Assembly (NCBI GenBank): GCA_022842625.1
Contig: JALHPG010000003.1
Span: 1 to 53,502, forward strand
Origin: Bacteroidia bacterium
GTDB lineage: Bacteria > Bacteroidota > Bacteroidia > B-17B0 > Aurantibacillaceae
DNA: 53,502 nt
Direction of reading: 5' to 3'
Shown here: one piece after another, positions 42,590 to 51,034 of the stretch
Numbering within the stretch: the first letter of the stretch is position 1
Layout of the letters: each line of letters begins with the position of its first letter
Program-made: the position numbers and the translations under genes
Notes under the pieces: generated by a model
The model's input: only the letters and a program-made list of their open reading frames with translations
Told to the model about the DNA's origin: nothing
The model's database searches: none

Positions 42590-43602
42590 TAAGCTTTTAC
42601 TTCAGCGTATTTGGTCATAAACTCCATAACCTTATCAACCATTTCTGAGCTTCCTAAAAACAAAGGAGTACGTTGATGTAGTTCGGTAATTGGCACTTCC
42701 ATGATACGCTTATAGCCTGTAGTTGCTTTGCCACCGGCTTGTTCGATAATAAAGGCCAAAGGATTACATTCATACAATAAACGTAATTTACCATTTGGTG
42801 ATTTGGTTGTAGTTGGATAGATATAAACACCACCTACAATTAAATTACGATGAATGTCTGCCACACCCGAACCGATGTATCGTGAAGAGTATGGGCGATT
42901 TGTTGCTTTGTCCTCTTCCTGACAGTATTTAATATATTTTTTTACACCTTCAGGAAAATGTAAATAATTACCTTCATTAACAGAATATACATTGCCTGCT
43001 TTAGGAGTTTGCATTAATGGATGCGATAAACAGAACTCACCAATACTAGGGTCTAATGTAAAACCATAAACCCCTTTACCTGTAGTATATACTAACATAC
43101 AGCTAGAACCATAAATAATATATCCTGCAGCAACTTGCTCAGTACCACGTTGCATAAAATCTTCGATAGTACCTGGACCGCTTAAAGAAGTACGACGGTA
43201 AATAGAAAAAATAGTACCAATAGATACATTTACATCAATATTTGACGAACCATCTAACGGATCCATTGCTACAACGTATTTAGCATTTTTAGAGATCTCA
43301 GAATCAATAGGAATGATCTCATCATTCTCTTCACTTGCAATGGCACAAACCTCGCCACCTGCCTTTAAAGCAGCTATAAATTGCTCATTAGCAAAAATAT
43401 CTAATTTCTTAACGCGTTCACCTTGAATATTTGTATTTCCGGTTTCACCTAGTATTTCAACCAAACCTGCTTTTGTCACCTCACGGTTAACAATTTTTGC
43501 CGCAATACCAATATCACGCAATAAACGAGAAAGTTCACCTTTAGCAAATGGAAAATCTGTTTGTTTTTCGATTATAAACTGACCTAATGTTTGTACCTTC
43601 AT
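42589..43602 (-). CDS. fbp: Class 1 fructose-1,6-bisphosphatase
   Basis: The gluconeogenic enzyme that hydrolyses fructose 1,6-bisphosphate. It has 337 residues. Metal site: SEEND with E91/E92 and [11 protein letters not shown] with D114 and D117; substrate site [26 protein letters not shown], then [20 protein letters not shown]. First gene of a two-gene unit with a GT2. A promoter core TACTTTTG lies 22 bases upstream of the start. Confidence 0.97.
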   Translation of the reverse strand: MKVQTLGQFIIEKQTDFPFAKGELSRLLRDIGIAAKIVNREVTKAGLVEILGETGNTNIQGERVKKLDIFANEQFIAALKAGGEVCAIASEENDEIIPIDSEISKNAKYVVAMDPLDGSSNIDVNVSIGTIFSIYRRTSLSGPGTIEDFMQRGTEQVAAGYIIYGSSCMLVYTTGKGVYGFTLDPSIGEFCLSHPLMQTPKAGNVYSVNEGNYLHFPEGVKKYIKYCQEEDKATNRPYSSRYIGSGVADIHRNLIVGGVYIYPTTTKSPNGKLRLLYECNPLAFIIEQAGGKATTGYKRIMEVPITELHQRTPLFLGSSEMVDKVMEFMTKYAEVKA

Positions 43603-43624
43603 TCTTAAGAATTTAATTAAGATT

Positions 43625-43632
43625 CAAAAGTA
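43625..43632 (-). promoter_or_regulatory. Putative fbp promoter core
   Basis: On the minus strand TACTTTTG (43632 to 43625), exact TAnnTTTG, 22 bases before the ATG at 43602. No -33 TTG at standard spacing was seen. Confidence 0.4.
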
Positions 43633-43694
43633 AAAAAATTAATGAATAAAGAGTAACCTTATTACAAGTAATTGTTAGAAAATTAAGGTAAAAA

Positions 43695-43961
43695 CTAAAA
43701 ATCTTTAGTTAGAAACTCGCGCCAATCGCTAAGATTAGCGATCACTTGTAGTTGACGGTAGTGGTAATGAAATTTTTCCTCTTCCGTTTGAGAATTAAGA
43801 ACGTTAATACGGTATTTATCAAAATTAGATAAAGCAAATCTCTCCTCTGCGGATAATTTCACTCCGCTGAATTCTTTGTCGCGGATATCATTAATACTCG
43901 TAACAAGGCCTGTGTTTGTCTTGCTAAGTAATTTTGTAATAAAGTCAGTATTGGTGTTCAC
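43695..43961 (-). CDS. Small hypothetical protein (88 aa)
   Basis: I do not recognise this protein. It is soluble, charged and mostly helical in appearance (DKEFSGVKLSAEERFALSNFDKYRINVLNSQ, then EEEKFHYHYRQLQVIANLSDWREFL), with no signal peptide. The start is GTG at 43961, four bases after an exact TATATTTG core, which supports it as a real gene. It lies upstream of fbp on the same strand with a 92-bp gap. Confidence 0.7.
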   Translation of the reverse strand: MNTNTDFITKLLSKTNTGLVTSINDIRDKEFSGVKLSAEERFALSNFDKYRINVLNSQTEEEKFHYHYRQLQVIANLSDWREFLTKDF

Positions 43962-43965
43962 ATCA

Positions 43966-43973
43966 CAAATATA
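43966..43973 (-). promoter_or_regulatory. TAnnTTTG core 4 bases before the 88-aa gene (leaderless type)
   Basis: On the minus strand TATATTTG (43973 to 43966), TGAT, then GTG at 43961. An out-of-frame ATG overlaps the gap and ends at once in TGA. Confidence 0.5.
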
Positions 43974-44057
43974 ACTTTTAGGATTCTGATTGTTAAATAT
44001 ATTCGCCTATTATACTAACATTCGACTGTTAATTGCGTTTATTGTTAGACGATTTAA

Positions 44058-44065
44058 TAATTTTA
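44058..44065 (+). promoter_or_regulatory. Near-consensus promoter core 5 bases before the 44071 gene
   Basis: TAATTTTA (one mismatch at the last base of TAnnTTTG), CATAA, ATG at 44071. Same short spacing as the leaderless-type cores. Confidence 0.35.
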
Positions 44066-44070
44066 CATAA

Positions 44071-44682
44071 ATGAACAACAAACTTAAAATTGCACTCCTG
44101 CTAATTATTTCTTCCAGCCTAATAAACGGGCAGAAACCTTTTAAGGAAGAGGTTTTCTGGGCTATTTGGCACCCGGTTGCTGCAATTAAGGTAAAGAAAA
44201 TGTATTCTAAAGCTTATGAAATTTACAAGCAACCATCCACAAAAACAGCATTAGATAGTTTTAATAATGGCGGTAAATTAGATGCATTTAGGCATGTTTT
44301 TTTTATGGCCACATTTGCCCAAAAAATTAAACTAAAGAAACTTAAAAAATTAGGCGTTGCTCATGAAAAAGGAAATTATCGACAATTTAAAAAAGGCCAA
44401 AATGAAGAAGGTGAAAAACCAGATAGTTTAAGTAATGTTATGGACTTGAAAAATAATGAGCTTGGATTAAAAATTGGTTCAGAAAACAAAAACTTATCCT
44501 TGGTTGAATTAAAACAAAACGTAATACAACAGATAAATGAAGGTAAAGCGCTAATTATATTGCGTAACGCAAAAGGACTTTACCTTGACTGTAATAACTC
44601 TCCTTTAGACCTTAAATTATACACCCATAATTGGTACATACCAAAATGTTTGGTTCAGTCAAACCAAAATTACATCGATTGA
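44071..44682 (+). CDS. Exported protein with a DUF6973-like domain
   Basis: A protein of 203 residues with a signal peptide (1-20, ending SSLINGQ). The body has GGKLDAFRHVFFMATFAQ (about residues 69-86), then GVAHEKGNYRQF and SNVMDLKNNELGLKIG. The pattern AFRH...A...AHE followed by D.xNNxxG resembles the DUF6973 domain seen in Bacteroidota and phage-related proteins; this is a judgement from memory. The conserved His and Glu hint at a metal or catalytic site. Its last 13 bp overlap the convergent GNAT gene. Confidence 0.7.
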   Translation: MNNKLKIALLLIISSSLINGQKPFKEEVFWAIWHPVAAIKVKKMYSKAYEIYKQPSTKTALDSFNNGGKLDAFRHVFFMATFAQKIKLKKLKKLGVAHEKGNYRQFKKGQNEEGEKPDSLSNVMDLKNNELGLKIGSENKNLSLVELKQNVIQQINEGKALIILRNAKGLYLDCNNSPLDLKLYTHNWYIPKCLVQSNQNYID

Positions 44683-45137
44683 ATTTGATCAAAAGTCAAT
44701 TTACAGTTGATCCATTCACCATCTAAATTAGCCTGGTATTTTTTATAGAATTCAATTGCCGCGGTATTCCAATCTAACACCTGCCACTCCATTCTGCGAA
44801 CTTTTTGAGCTTTGGCAACCTTAACAACTTCATTAAATAATAATTTACCATAACCATTCTTACGTTCGCTTTCGGTTACTATTATATCTTCTAAAAACAA
44901 ACACTTGCCTTTCCAGGTAGAATATTTATAATAATAAAGTGCAATACCTACTATCACATTTGCCTTTTCTAAAACAAAAAAATCAAAGATCTTATCTTGT
45001 CCAAATCCCCAATTCACCATTTCATTTACACTCACCTCTACTTCGTTAGGGGCGTTCTCAAAAACAGCTAATTCCTTTACTAATTCAAGTACACGAGGCA
45101 GATCGTTTTGTACTCCTATTCTAATTGTTGCAGACAT
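44670..45137 (-). CDS. GNAT N-acetyltransferase, diamine/SSAT-like
   Basis: A GCN5-related acetyltransferase of 155 residues. The acetyl-CoA loop is SERKNGYGKLL (Q/R-x-x-G-x-G). The stretches WKGKCLFLEDIIV and MEWQVLDWNTAAIEFYKKY are those of the spermidine/spermine acetyltransferase-like group. The natural substrate is probably a small amine or thialysine-type amine; not certain. Last gene of a three-gene minus-strand unit, 1 bp after the 115-aa gene. Confidence 0.9.
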   Translation of the reverse strand: MSATIRIGVQNDLPRVLELVKELAVFENAPNEVEVSVNEMVNWGFGQDKIFDFFVLEKANVIVGIALYYYKYSTWKGKCLFLEDIIVTESERKNGYGKLLFNEVVKVAKAQKVRRMEWQVLDWNTAAIEFYKKYQANLDGEWINCKLTFDQIQSM

Positions 45138-45138
45138 A

Positions 45139-45486
45139 TTATTGTGAAAATTTTTTCTTTAAAATTACTTTTTGAAGGATACGTTTAATGATCAATTCCG
45201 CTAGAACTTCTTCAAAATCGATAGTGGAATTTTTTAACTGATAATTTTTAATTTGAATTTCACTAATATCAATGCGATATAACAAATTTGATAAAAGCGA
45301 ATTGGATTTTAATAAAGGTTTTAATTCTATTAATAAAGCATCTTTTAAAAGTTCGAATTGAGAAGGCAAATGATCAATAAAATCGGTGCTTAAACTGCAG
45401 CTGTCAAAATCTTTTTTTAACTGCACTTTAAACAGATCAAATAAATTTTCTCGAATTAAATAATTATTTACGTCTAATTCTTCCAT
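45139..45486 (-). CDS. Hypothetical protein (115 aa)
   Basis: Unrecognised, soluble and helical, rich in Leu, Asp and Lys (FDLFKVQLKKDFDSCSLS, LLKDALLIELKPLLKSNSLLSNLLYRI). It sits 2 bp after the ferredoxin-like gene and 1 bp before the GNAT gene, so it is translated from the same mRNA. The tight spacing supports a real gene; function unknown. Confidence 0.75.
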   Translation of the reverse strand: MEELDVNNYLIRENLFDLFKVQLKKDFDSCSLSTDFIDHLPSQFELLKDALLIELKPLLKSNSLLSNLLYRIDISEIQIKNYQLKNSTIDFEEVLAELIIKRILQKVILKKKFSQ

Positions 45487-45488
45487 AT

Positions 45489-45797
45489 TTACTGCTTTAA
45501 TAATAAGCGTTCAACCGGTTTTTTATTAATGATGTGCGATTCGATAATTTCTTTAACATCATCTTTTTTTACACCAACATAAAACGTTCCATCAGGATAA
45601 ATAGCCACGGTTGGTCCAAAATCGCAAATTCCCAAACAACCACTTTTATTGGCGCGAGTCTTTAAATTTACATTAAGATCTTTTAACTGTTTTTTAAACT
45701 CTGCCACTAGCCCTAAACCATGAACCTCACCACAACTCAAGCGTTCGTGCCCGGAGCGTTGATTAGTACAAACAAATATATGAATATCAAAAACCAT
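45489..45797 (-). CDS. Thioredoxin-like [2Fe-2S] ferredoxin
   Basis: A protein of 102 residues with the four cluster Cys of this family: C10 (IFVCTNQR), C22 (LSCGEVHG), C54 and C58 (GCLGICDFGPTVAIYPDG). The layout matches stand-alone thioredoxin-fold [2Fe-2S] proteins such as the Aquifex type and NuoE-like domains. It would carry electrons in the cytosol; the partner is unknown. First gene of the unit with the 115-aa protein and GNAT. Divergent from the TIGR01777 gene. Confidence 0.9.
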   Translation of the reverse strand: MVFDIHIFVCTNQRSGHERLSCGEVHGLGLVAEFKKQLKDLNVNLKTRANKSGCLGICDFGPTVAIYPDGTFYVGVKKDDVKEIIESHIINKKPVERLLLKQ

Positions 45798-45816
45798 AAA
45801 CTTTATATAATAACTG

Positions 45817-45845
45817 TTGTTTTAACTTAAGTATTGTTAACTTTA
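45817..45845 (+). promoter_or_regulatory. Putative promoter of the TIGR01777 epimerase gene
   Basis: TTG at 45817-45819, 18 bases, then TAACTTTA at 45838-45845 (one mismatch), then AAGAT and the ATG at 45851. This is the short-leader spacing with a matching -33 element. Confidence 0.45.
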
Positions 45846-45850
45846 AAGAT

Positions 45851-46759
45851 ATGTCAAAGATATTAATTACCGGAGGAAGTGGATTAGTTGGGAAAGCGAT
45901 TTCTGAACTTTTATTAAAAAAAGATCATGAGCCTGTTTGGCTTAGTCGCGAATCGGGCTCTTTTAAAGGGATTAAAAAATATAAATGGGATATTTCTAAA
46001 AACCATATTGATGAAAATGCCTTTGAAGGAGTTGAAAGCGTTATTCATTTGGCAGGCACCGGCATTGCTGATAAGCGCTGGACTACAAGCTACAAACAAC
46101 AGATCATCGACTCACGTGTAAAAAGTGCAGAATTACTATTTAATCATATTTCCAAAAATAATATTAAACTAAAAACCCTTATTGGTGGCAGTGCTATTGG
46201 TTATTACGGTGCTAGTCAAAGCGAAAAGATATTTACAGAAAGTGATGAGCCTGGAACAGATTTTTTAGCTGAGAGTTGCGTTTTATGGGAAAAGAGCTAC
46301 CAACCCTTTATTAATGCAGGTATTAGAACATCTATTATAAGAACCGGTGTTGTATTAAGTAACCAAGGGGGTGCTTATGCAAAAATGGCACCTGCTTTTA
46401 AATATGGATTTGGTGCAGCTTTGGCCAGCGGCAATCAATTTTTTCCTTGGATACACATTAACGATATTGCAGGTGTTTTTGTGCATACACTCTTTAACGA
46501 AACCACAAATGGTATTTACAATGCAGTTGGTGCTGAATTAATTACCAATAATGATTTTTCAAAACAACTGGCTAATAGTTTTAATAAACCTTTTTTCTTG
46601 CCCAATGTCCCAAAATGGGCATTAAAACTGGCAATGGGCGAAGGCGCAGCAATGGTTACAGAAGGGTTGAAGATCAGCAATCAAAAAATCATAGACAGTG
46701 GTTACAAATTTGAATTTGAATCTCTTGAAAAAACCTTGAAGGATCTGGCAATTAAATGA
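45851..46759 (+). CDS. TIGR01777 family SDR oxidoreductase (YfcH-like epimerase)
   Basis: An extended-SDR protein of 302 residues. The N-terminal nucleotide site is ILITGGSGLVGKAI; VIHLAGTGIADKRWTTSYKQQIIDSRV is the hallmark of the family, then IGGSAIGYYGASQSEKIFTESDEPGTDFL and FPWIHINDIAGVFVHTL, and a C-terminal DUF1731 part (LPNVPKWALKLAMGEGAAMVTEG). Substrate unknown; some members act in cell division or plastid-related roles. Cytosolic. Confidence 0.94.
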   Translation: MSKILITGGSGLVGKAISELLLKKDHEPVWLSRESGSFKGIKKYKWDISKNHIDENAFEGVESVIHLAGTGIADKRWTTSYKQQIIDSRVKSAELLFNHISKNNIKLKTLIGGSAIGYYGASQSEKIFTESDEPGTDFLAESCVLWEKSYQPFINAGIRTSIIRTGVVLSNQGGAYAKMAPAFKYGFGAALASGNQFFPWIHINDIAGVFVHTLFNETTNGIYNAVGAELITNNDFSKQLANSFNKPFFLPNVPKWALKLAMGEGAAMVTEGLKISNQKIIDSGYKFEFESLEKTLKDLAIK

Positions 46760-46851
46760 ATTCCATTAATCTAGTTTGTCACATCGAGTAGAAAATTCTG
46801 CCTCTTTGAATTTTAGTATCGAGACGCATTTTCAAAATTGTTCTGGATAAA

Positions 46852-46879
46852 ATTTTTCGCGGGAACTAAGGCGAAAAAT
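46852..46879. repeat. Hairpin in the convergent gap before birA
   Basis: ATTTTTCGC (46852-46860), 10-base loop, GCGAAAAAT (46871-46879): a perfect 9-bp stem in the 146-bp gap between the epimerase and birA. Neither side has a good T-run outside the stem. A decayed GTCACATCGAG fragment at about 46778-46788 recalls the dispersed repeats. Confidence 0.5.
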
Positions 46880-46905
46880 CGCTCGAACAGACAAATACAT
46901 GCCGG

Positions 46906-47664
46906 CTAATACAACCATTTAAGCTGTTTTACATCAAAGTAATGCGGTCGTTCGTAATTATCTTTAAGCCATAAAAGCCCGTCGTTACTGATTCCCTGAA
47001 CAAACATCGTTTTTATTTCACCATCTATCTCAAAATCCATCCAATTATTTAACCTGAAAAAATGTTTTAAATACTCGGCTTTTATTTGATCGAACTTATT
47101 GTTTTTTAGCTGCAAATAGTGCTTTTCAAAATGCTTACAAAACAACTCTAAAACACTATCCACCATTACATCTTTGTTTAATAAGATCTTTAATGAAGTG
47201 GCATTATACTGTTCATCAAAAATTGTTTGATTGACATTAAAACCAACACCAACAACACTCCAACTTAATTGTGTATTTGATACGTTGTTTTCAATTAAAA
47301 TACCGGCAATTTTCTGTTTATTTACAATTATGTCATTAGGCCATTTAATTTTTATGTCAAATTGGCTACTGTCCAATAATTCAGCCAATGCGTCATAACA
47401 AGCCAAAGCCGATATTTGATACAAATAATGCTGATTTTTAAGGTCTAAAAAAGTAGGTTTTAAAACTAACGAAGCCGTTAAATTGCTTGTCTTTTCGGTC
47501 TTCCACACGCTTCCCCTCTGTCCTCTTCCTTCTGTTTGTTCGGCTGTGTGAACAATGGTTCCCTCGGCAAGGTTAACGTTCTTTAACATCTCTATGGCAT
47601 AAGAATTGGTACTATTAACTTGTGGTAAAAAAATTACGTTTCTACCTATAAATAATGTTTCCAT
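46906..47664 (-). CDS. birA: Biotin-[acetyl-CoA-carboxylase] ligase
   Basis: Activates biotin and attaches it to biotin carboxyl carrier protein. It has 252 residues and lacks the N-terminal repressor helix-turn-helix, so it is a ligase only (group I). Motifs: TVHTAEQTEGRGQRGSVW-like segment (AEQTEGRGQRGSVWKTE) with the biotinyl-AMP loop GRGQRG, IKWPNDIIVNKQKIAGILIEN, and VVGVGFNVNQ. Divergent from rsfS; the 79-bp gap has a good promoter for rsfS but none obvious for birA. Confidence 0.95.
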   Translation of the reverse strand: METLFIGRNVIFLPQVNSTNSYAIEMLKNVNLAEGTIVHTAEQTEGRGQRGSVWKTEKTSNLTASLVLKPTFLDLKNQHYLYQISALACYDALAELLDSSQFDIKIKWPNDIIVNKQKIAGILIENNVSNTQLSWSVVGVGFNVNQTIFDEQYNATSLKILLNKDVMVDSVLELFCKHFEKHYLQLKNNKFDQIKAEYLKHFFRLNNWMDFEIDGEIKTMFVQGISNDGLLWLKDNYERPHYFDVKQLKWLY

Positions 47665-47683
47665 TAAACCAAATAAGATTAAA

Positions 47684-47714
47684 TTTGTTCTTTAGTGTAA
47701 ACCTAGTAAATTTA
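47684..47714 (+). promoter_or_regulatory. rsfS-ftsH promoter
   Basis: TTTG at 47684-47687, 19 bases, TAAATTTA at 47707-47714 (one mismatch to TAnnTTTG). It leaves a leader of about 25-30 bases to the ATG at 47744. Confidence 0.5.
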
Positions 47715-47743
47715 ATTAAAAGTCAAGCGACAAAATAAATAAT

Positions 47744-48403
47744 ATGGCCAAAATTCCGGTTAAAAAAACTGCAGCAAAAAAAACAACTAAAACTGCTGTA
47801 AAGAAAACAGAAACTGCTAAAGCAGCACCAGCAAAAAAAGTTGCAGCAAAAAAAACAGTTAAAACTAAACTTGGTTTTGCGGCCGTTCCGAAAAAAACAG
47901 TAAAGTCTAAACCAACGTTTGGAAAAAAACCAATTACCAAAACTCCTATTACTGATAAAGAAAGAGAGTTTCGTGAGGCTAATCTAATTGCCAATTCAGA
48001 AAATAAAAAGAAACCGGCTTCTACAAAAAGACCAAAAAAATCTTCTACCCCTAAACAAACAACTAGCTTGTTAGACGCTATTGTTGAAGGTATGGAAGAA
48101 AGAAAAGCAAAAAACATTACTATTTTAAACATTAGTAAATTAGAGAACCGAGTAACCGATTACTTTGTTATTTGCGATGCTGATAGTAAAACACACGTTA
48201 AATCAATTGCAGACAGCGTTGAAGACATGGTTATAAAATTAACTAACGAAAAAGCTTATCACACAGAAGGACACCAGAACAGCGAGTGGATCTTAATAGA
48301 TTATATAAATATTGTTGTGCATGTATTTTTACGCGAAACCCGCGAATTCTATAATATAGAAGGCCTTTGGGGCGATGCTGAGATCACAACAATTAACAAC
48401 TAA
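47744..48403 (+). CDS. rsfS: Ribosomal silencing factor RsfS with a Lys/Ala-rich N-terminal extension
   Basis: RsfS binds ribosomal protein uL14 and blocks subunit joining in starvation. The RsfS domain is residues about 106-215 with LLDAIVEGMEERKAKNITIL, VTDYFVICDADSKTHVKSIAD, EWILIDYINIVVHVF and YNIEGLWGDA. Normal family length is 105-130 residues; this protein has 219. The first 105 residues contain about 30 Lys and many Ala and Thr in AAKKTxK-like repeats, resembling histone H1/Hc1-type tails. The start ATG at 47744 is the first in frame and the tail reads in good codons, so it is not an artefact of start choice. Followed 24 bp later by ftsH. Confidence 0.93.
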   Translation: MAKIPVKKTAAKKTTKTAVKKTETAKAAPAKKVAAKKTVKTKLGFAAVPKKTVKSKPTFGKKPITKTPITDKEREFREANLIANSENKKKPASTKRPKKSSTPKQTTSLLDAIVEGMEERKAKNITILNISKLENRVTDYFVICDADSKTHVKSIADSVEDMVIKLTNEKAYHTEGHQNSEWILIDYINIVVHVFLRETREFYNIEGLWGDAEITTINN

Positions 48404-48427
48404 CTTTTACACTGATAGAAAATTAAA

Positions 48428-50578
48428 ATGAGCGATACACAAAATACGGAACCTACTCCAAACGAATCAAACAACAAATCCAATTCATCTGAAGAGGAAA
48501 GAAAAAAGCAATTTGAGCGAATGAAAGAAAAATTCAGTCGCCCGGGTTCTAATTTTGGCGGAGGCAATAAAGGCGGCGGTAACAGCGGCAACAATTTTTA
48601 TTGGATATACGGCGTTGTAATTGCCGTATTACTTTTTATTGTTTTTTATGGCAATGGCTTCACCCCTCGTTTAGCAGAAGTTAGTCAAGGTAAATTTTAC
48701 CAAGACATGCTTGCTAAAGGCGATGTAAACGATGTTGTAATTGTAAACAAAACAATTGCTCGTATTTACATTAATCCCGATAGCGCTGCAACTTGCAACC
48801 GTTATAAAGATCCTAAAACAGCCAAGTCATTATTCCCCGATAAAAAATATCCGGGTCCACATTATTTTATCACTGTTCCTTCTATCGATAATTTAATGCT
48901 TGGAATGGAAAAAGTGCAGAACGAAGCCGGCATCCCAAAAGAAAAGCAAGTGTTTGCCCGTAGCATCGAAGAAACAAATTGGATGAGCGATCAATTACCT
49001 TGGTTATTACCTATAATTATTATGGTTGTGCTTTGGATATTTATGATGCGTCGTATGGGCGGTGGCGGCGGAAGCGGCGGACCGGGACAAATATTCAACA
49101 TCGGAAAATCTAAAGCCACATTATTTGATAAAGACTCTAACGTTAACATCACATTTAATGATGTTGCAGGTTTAGGTGGTGCTAAAATGGAAGTTATGGA
49201 GATCGTTGATTTCCTTAAGAATCCAAAAAAATATACCGACTTAGGAGCAAAAATTCCTAAAGGTGCATTATTGGTTGGCCCTCCGGGTACCGGTAAAACT
49301 TTATTAGCTAAGGCTGTTGCAGGCGAAGCAAAAGTTCCTTTCTTCTCATTAAGCGGATCGGATTTTGTGGAAATGTTCGTAGGTGTTGGTGCATCGCGTG
49401 TGCGTGACTTGTTTAAACAAGCAAAAGAAAAAGCGCCTTGTATTATTTTTATTGATGAGATAGATGCTATTGGTAGAGCACGTGGTAAGAACGCTGCTGC
49501 CGGTGGAAATGATGAACGTGAGAATACATTAAATCAGTTATTAACTGAAATGGATGGTTTTGGTACAAACAGCGGTGTAATTATTTTAGCTGCTACTAAC
49601 CGTGCCGATATCTTAGACAGAGCCTTAATGCGTGCGGGTCGTTTTGACAGACAGATCTACGTTGATATGCCTGATTTAAATGAGCGTAAAGAAATTTTTG
49701 CGGTGCATTTAAAGAAAATTAAAATTGACGAGAGTGTACAAATTGATTTCTTGGCAAAACAAACTCCGGGATTTAGCGGAGCGGATATTGCTAACATTTG
49801 TAACGAAGCAGCTTTAATTGCTGCACGTTCAAACAAAAAAACAGTACAGAAACAAGATTTTTTAGATGCAGTAGATAGAATTATTGCAGGTTTAGAAAAG
49901 AAAAATAAAATTATAACTCCACAAGAGAAACGTGTAATTGCTTTTCACGAAGCAGGACACGCAACCGTAAGCTGGATGTTAGAACATGCTAGTCCGTTAA
50001 TTAAAGTTACTATTGTGCCTCGTGGCCGTTCGTTAGGTGCTGCATGGTATTTACCGGAAGAGCGCCAAATCACTACCACCGAGCAAATAATGGATGAGAT
50101 GTGTGCGGCCTTAGGCGGACGTGCAGCTGAAGAAGTTATTTTCGGTAAAATAAGCACAGGTGCTTTAAGTGATCTTGAAAAAGTAACTAAGCAAGCATTT
50201 TCATCTATTGTGTATTATGGCTTAAATGATAAGATCGGTAACATTAGTTATTATGATAGTTCGGGACAAGGCGATTACGCATTTAGCAAGCCTTATAGCG
50301 AAAGTACAGCAAGAACGATAGATGAAGAGGTTAAAAAAATGACCGATATTGCTTATGCTAAAACAAAACAAATTTTAATTTCTAATAAAGATAAACTGAC
50401 TTTACTGGCTCAAAAATTATTAGAGAAAGAAGTTATTTTTAAAGAGGACTTAGAAGAGATCTTTGGTAAACGTCCATTTGATAAAGCAGAAGAAGTTGTT
50501 GCACCAAAAATTGAAACGCCAACTCCTCCGGCAGATACAACCACTACAAACACACCACCAAAAATAGATAGTTTGTAA
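48428..50578 (+). CDS. ftsH: ATP-dependent zinc metalloprotease FtsH
   Basis: A membrane AAA+ protease of 716 residues that degrades misassembled membrane proteins and some regulators. The cytosolic Gly/Asn-rich N-terminus (1-57) precedes helices at about 58-75 and 189-207. AAA domain: Walker A GPPGTGKT at 284-291, Walker [12 protein letters not shown] at 339-349, second region of homology [18 protein letters not shown] at 391-408. Protease domain: HEAGH zinc motif at 507-511. The C-terminal tail is Pro/Thr-rich. The N-terminal extension (about 50 residues with GGGNKGGGN) is longer than in proteobacteria but usual for this phylum. Probably co-transcribed with rsfS. Confidence 0.97.
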   Translation: MSDTQNTEPTPNESNNKSNSSEEERKKQFERMKEKFSRPGSNFGGGNKGGGNSGNNFYWIYGVVIAVLLFIVFYGNGFTPRLAEVSQGKFYQDMLAKGDVNDVVIVNKTIARIYINPDSAATCNRYKDPKTAKSLFPDKKYPGPHYFITVPSIDNLMLGMEKVQNEAGIPKEKQVFARSIEETNWMSDQLPWLLPIIIMVVLWIFMMRRMGGGGGSGGPGQIFNIGKSKATLFDKDSNVNITFNDVAGLGGAKMEVMEIVDFLKNPKKYTDLGAKIPKGALLVGPPGTGKTLLAKAVAGEAKVPFFSLSGSDFVEMFVGVGASRVRDLFKQAKEKAPCIIFIDEIDAIGRARGKNAAAGGNDERENTLNQLLTEMDGFGTNSGVIILAATNRADILDRALMRAGRFDRQIYVDMPDLNERKEIFAVHLKKIKIDESVQIDFLAKQTPGFSGADIANICNEAALIAARSNKKTVQKQDFLDAVDRIIAGLEKKNKIITPQEKRVIAFHEAGHATVSWMLEHASPLIKVTIVPRGRSLGAAWYLPEERQITTTEQIMDEMCAALGGRAAEEVIFGKISTGALSDLEKVTKQAFSSIVYYGLNDKIGNISYYDSSGQGDYAFSKPYSESTARTIDEEVKKMTDIAYAKTKQILISNKDKLTLLAQKLLEKEVIFKEDLEEIFGKRPFDKAEEVVAPKIETPTPPADTTTTNTPPKIDSL

Positions 50579-50597
50579 GAAATAATTTGTAAAATTT

Positions 50598-50625
50598 AAA
50601 AGCCCTGCAATTGCGGGGCTTTTTT
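50598..50625 (+). terminator. ftsH terminator
   Basis: AAAAGCCCTGCAA (50598-50610) pairs with TTGCGGGGCTTTT (50611 on) with one T-G wobble, followed by a T-run to 50625. It starts 20 bases after the ftsH stop. Confidence 0.85.
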
Positions 50626-50630
50626 GTTGT

Positions 50631-50990
50631 CTGTCATCCCGAGGAACGAGGGATCTAAATACAGATTCCTCCTATCGTCGGAATGACAATAGTAAAAGCA
50701 ATAGCAAAAGATATATAATTTCTCGATAACAAAAATCATAAAACTGTCATCCCGAGGTACGAGGGATCTAAATACAGATTCCTCAATCGACATCCCGATA
50801 GTTGTCGGGACAGTGTGACGCCTATCGTCGGAATGACAATAGTAAAAGCATTAGCAAAAGATTTGTGATTTCTCGATTACAATAATTTAAACTGTCATCC
50901 CGAGGAACGAGGGATCTAAAAACAGATTCCTCAATCGACGGAATGACATTTGTATAAACTTTAGCAAGAGATTTTTAATTACTCATTAAT
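50631..50990. repeat. Three-copy tandem array of a dispersed repeat, middle copy chimeric
   Basis: Three copies start at 50631, 50744 and 50892, each with CTGTCATCCCGAGG(A/T)ACGAGG, then GATCTAAATACAGATTCCTC, then (A/C)-TCG-ACGGAATGACA and an AT-rich tail such as AGTAAAAGCAATAGCAAAAG ending TTTCTCGAT. Periods are 113 and 148 bases. GTCATCCCGA and TCGGAATGAC at the two ends of a unit make each a hairpin. The middle copy is longer because about 35 bases (CATCCCGATAGTTGTCGGGA, then CAGTGTGACG) lie within it. The rest of the 50579-51034 gap holds the two terminators; no gene is present. Confidence 0.9.
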
Positions 50991-51022
50991 AAAAAAGGCG
51001 AACCGTATCGTTCGCCTTTTTT
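50991..51022. terminator. Terminator of the sensor-phosphatase gene
   Basis: AAAAAAGGCGAAC (50991-51003), CGTATC loop, GTTCGCCTTTTTT (51010-51022): a perfect 13-bp stem, bidirectional. It lies 13 bases after the minus-strand stop at 51035. Its core GGCGAACCGTAT recurs at the other end of that gene. Confidence 0.9.
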
Positions 51023-51034
51023 AATTTTAAGTAT

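Noticed and set aside
39206..43602. pfkA and fbp as a regulated pair
   Set aside because: They are on opposite strands, about 2.4 kb apart with unrelated genes between, and no shared site was seen.
47716..48132. Minus-strand hydrophobic frame opposite rsfS
   Set aside because: The antisense of a Lys-rich tail naturally reads as Phe/Leu-rich; not a real membrane protein.
50596..50793. Minus-strand open frame containing CHSDDRRNLYLDPSFLGMT
   Set aside because: It reads through the GTCATCCCGAGG repeats and the ftsH terminator; this peptide pattern is a repeat artefact.
50631..50990. CRISPR array
   Set aside because: Only three long copies (113-148 bases apart) with no short repeat and unique spacer pattern, and no cas genes nearby.
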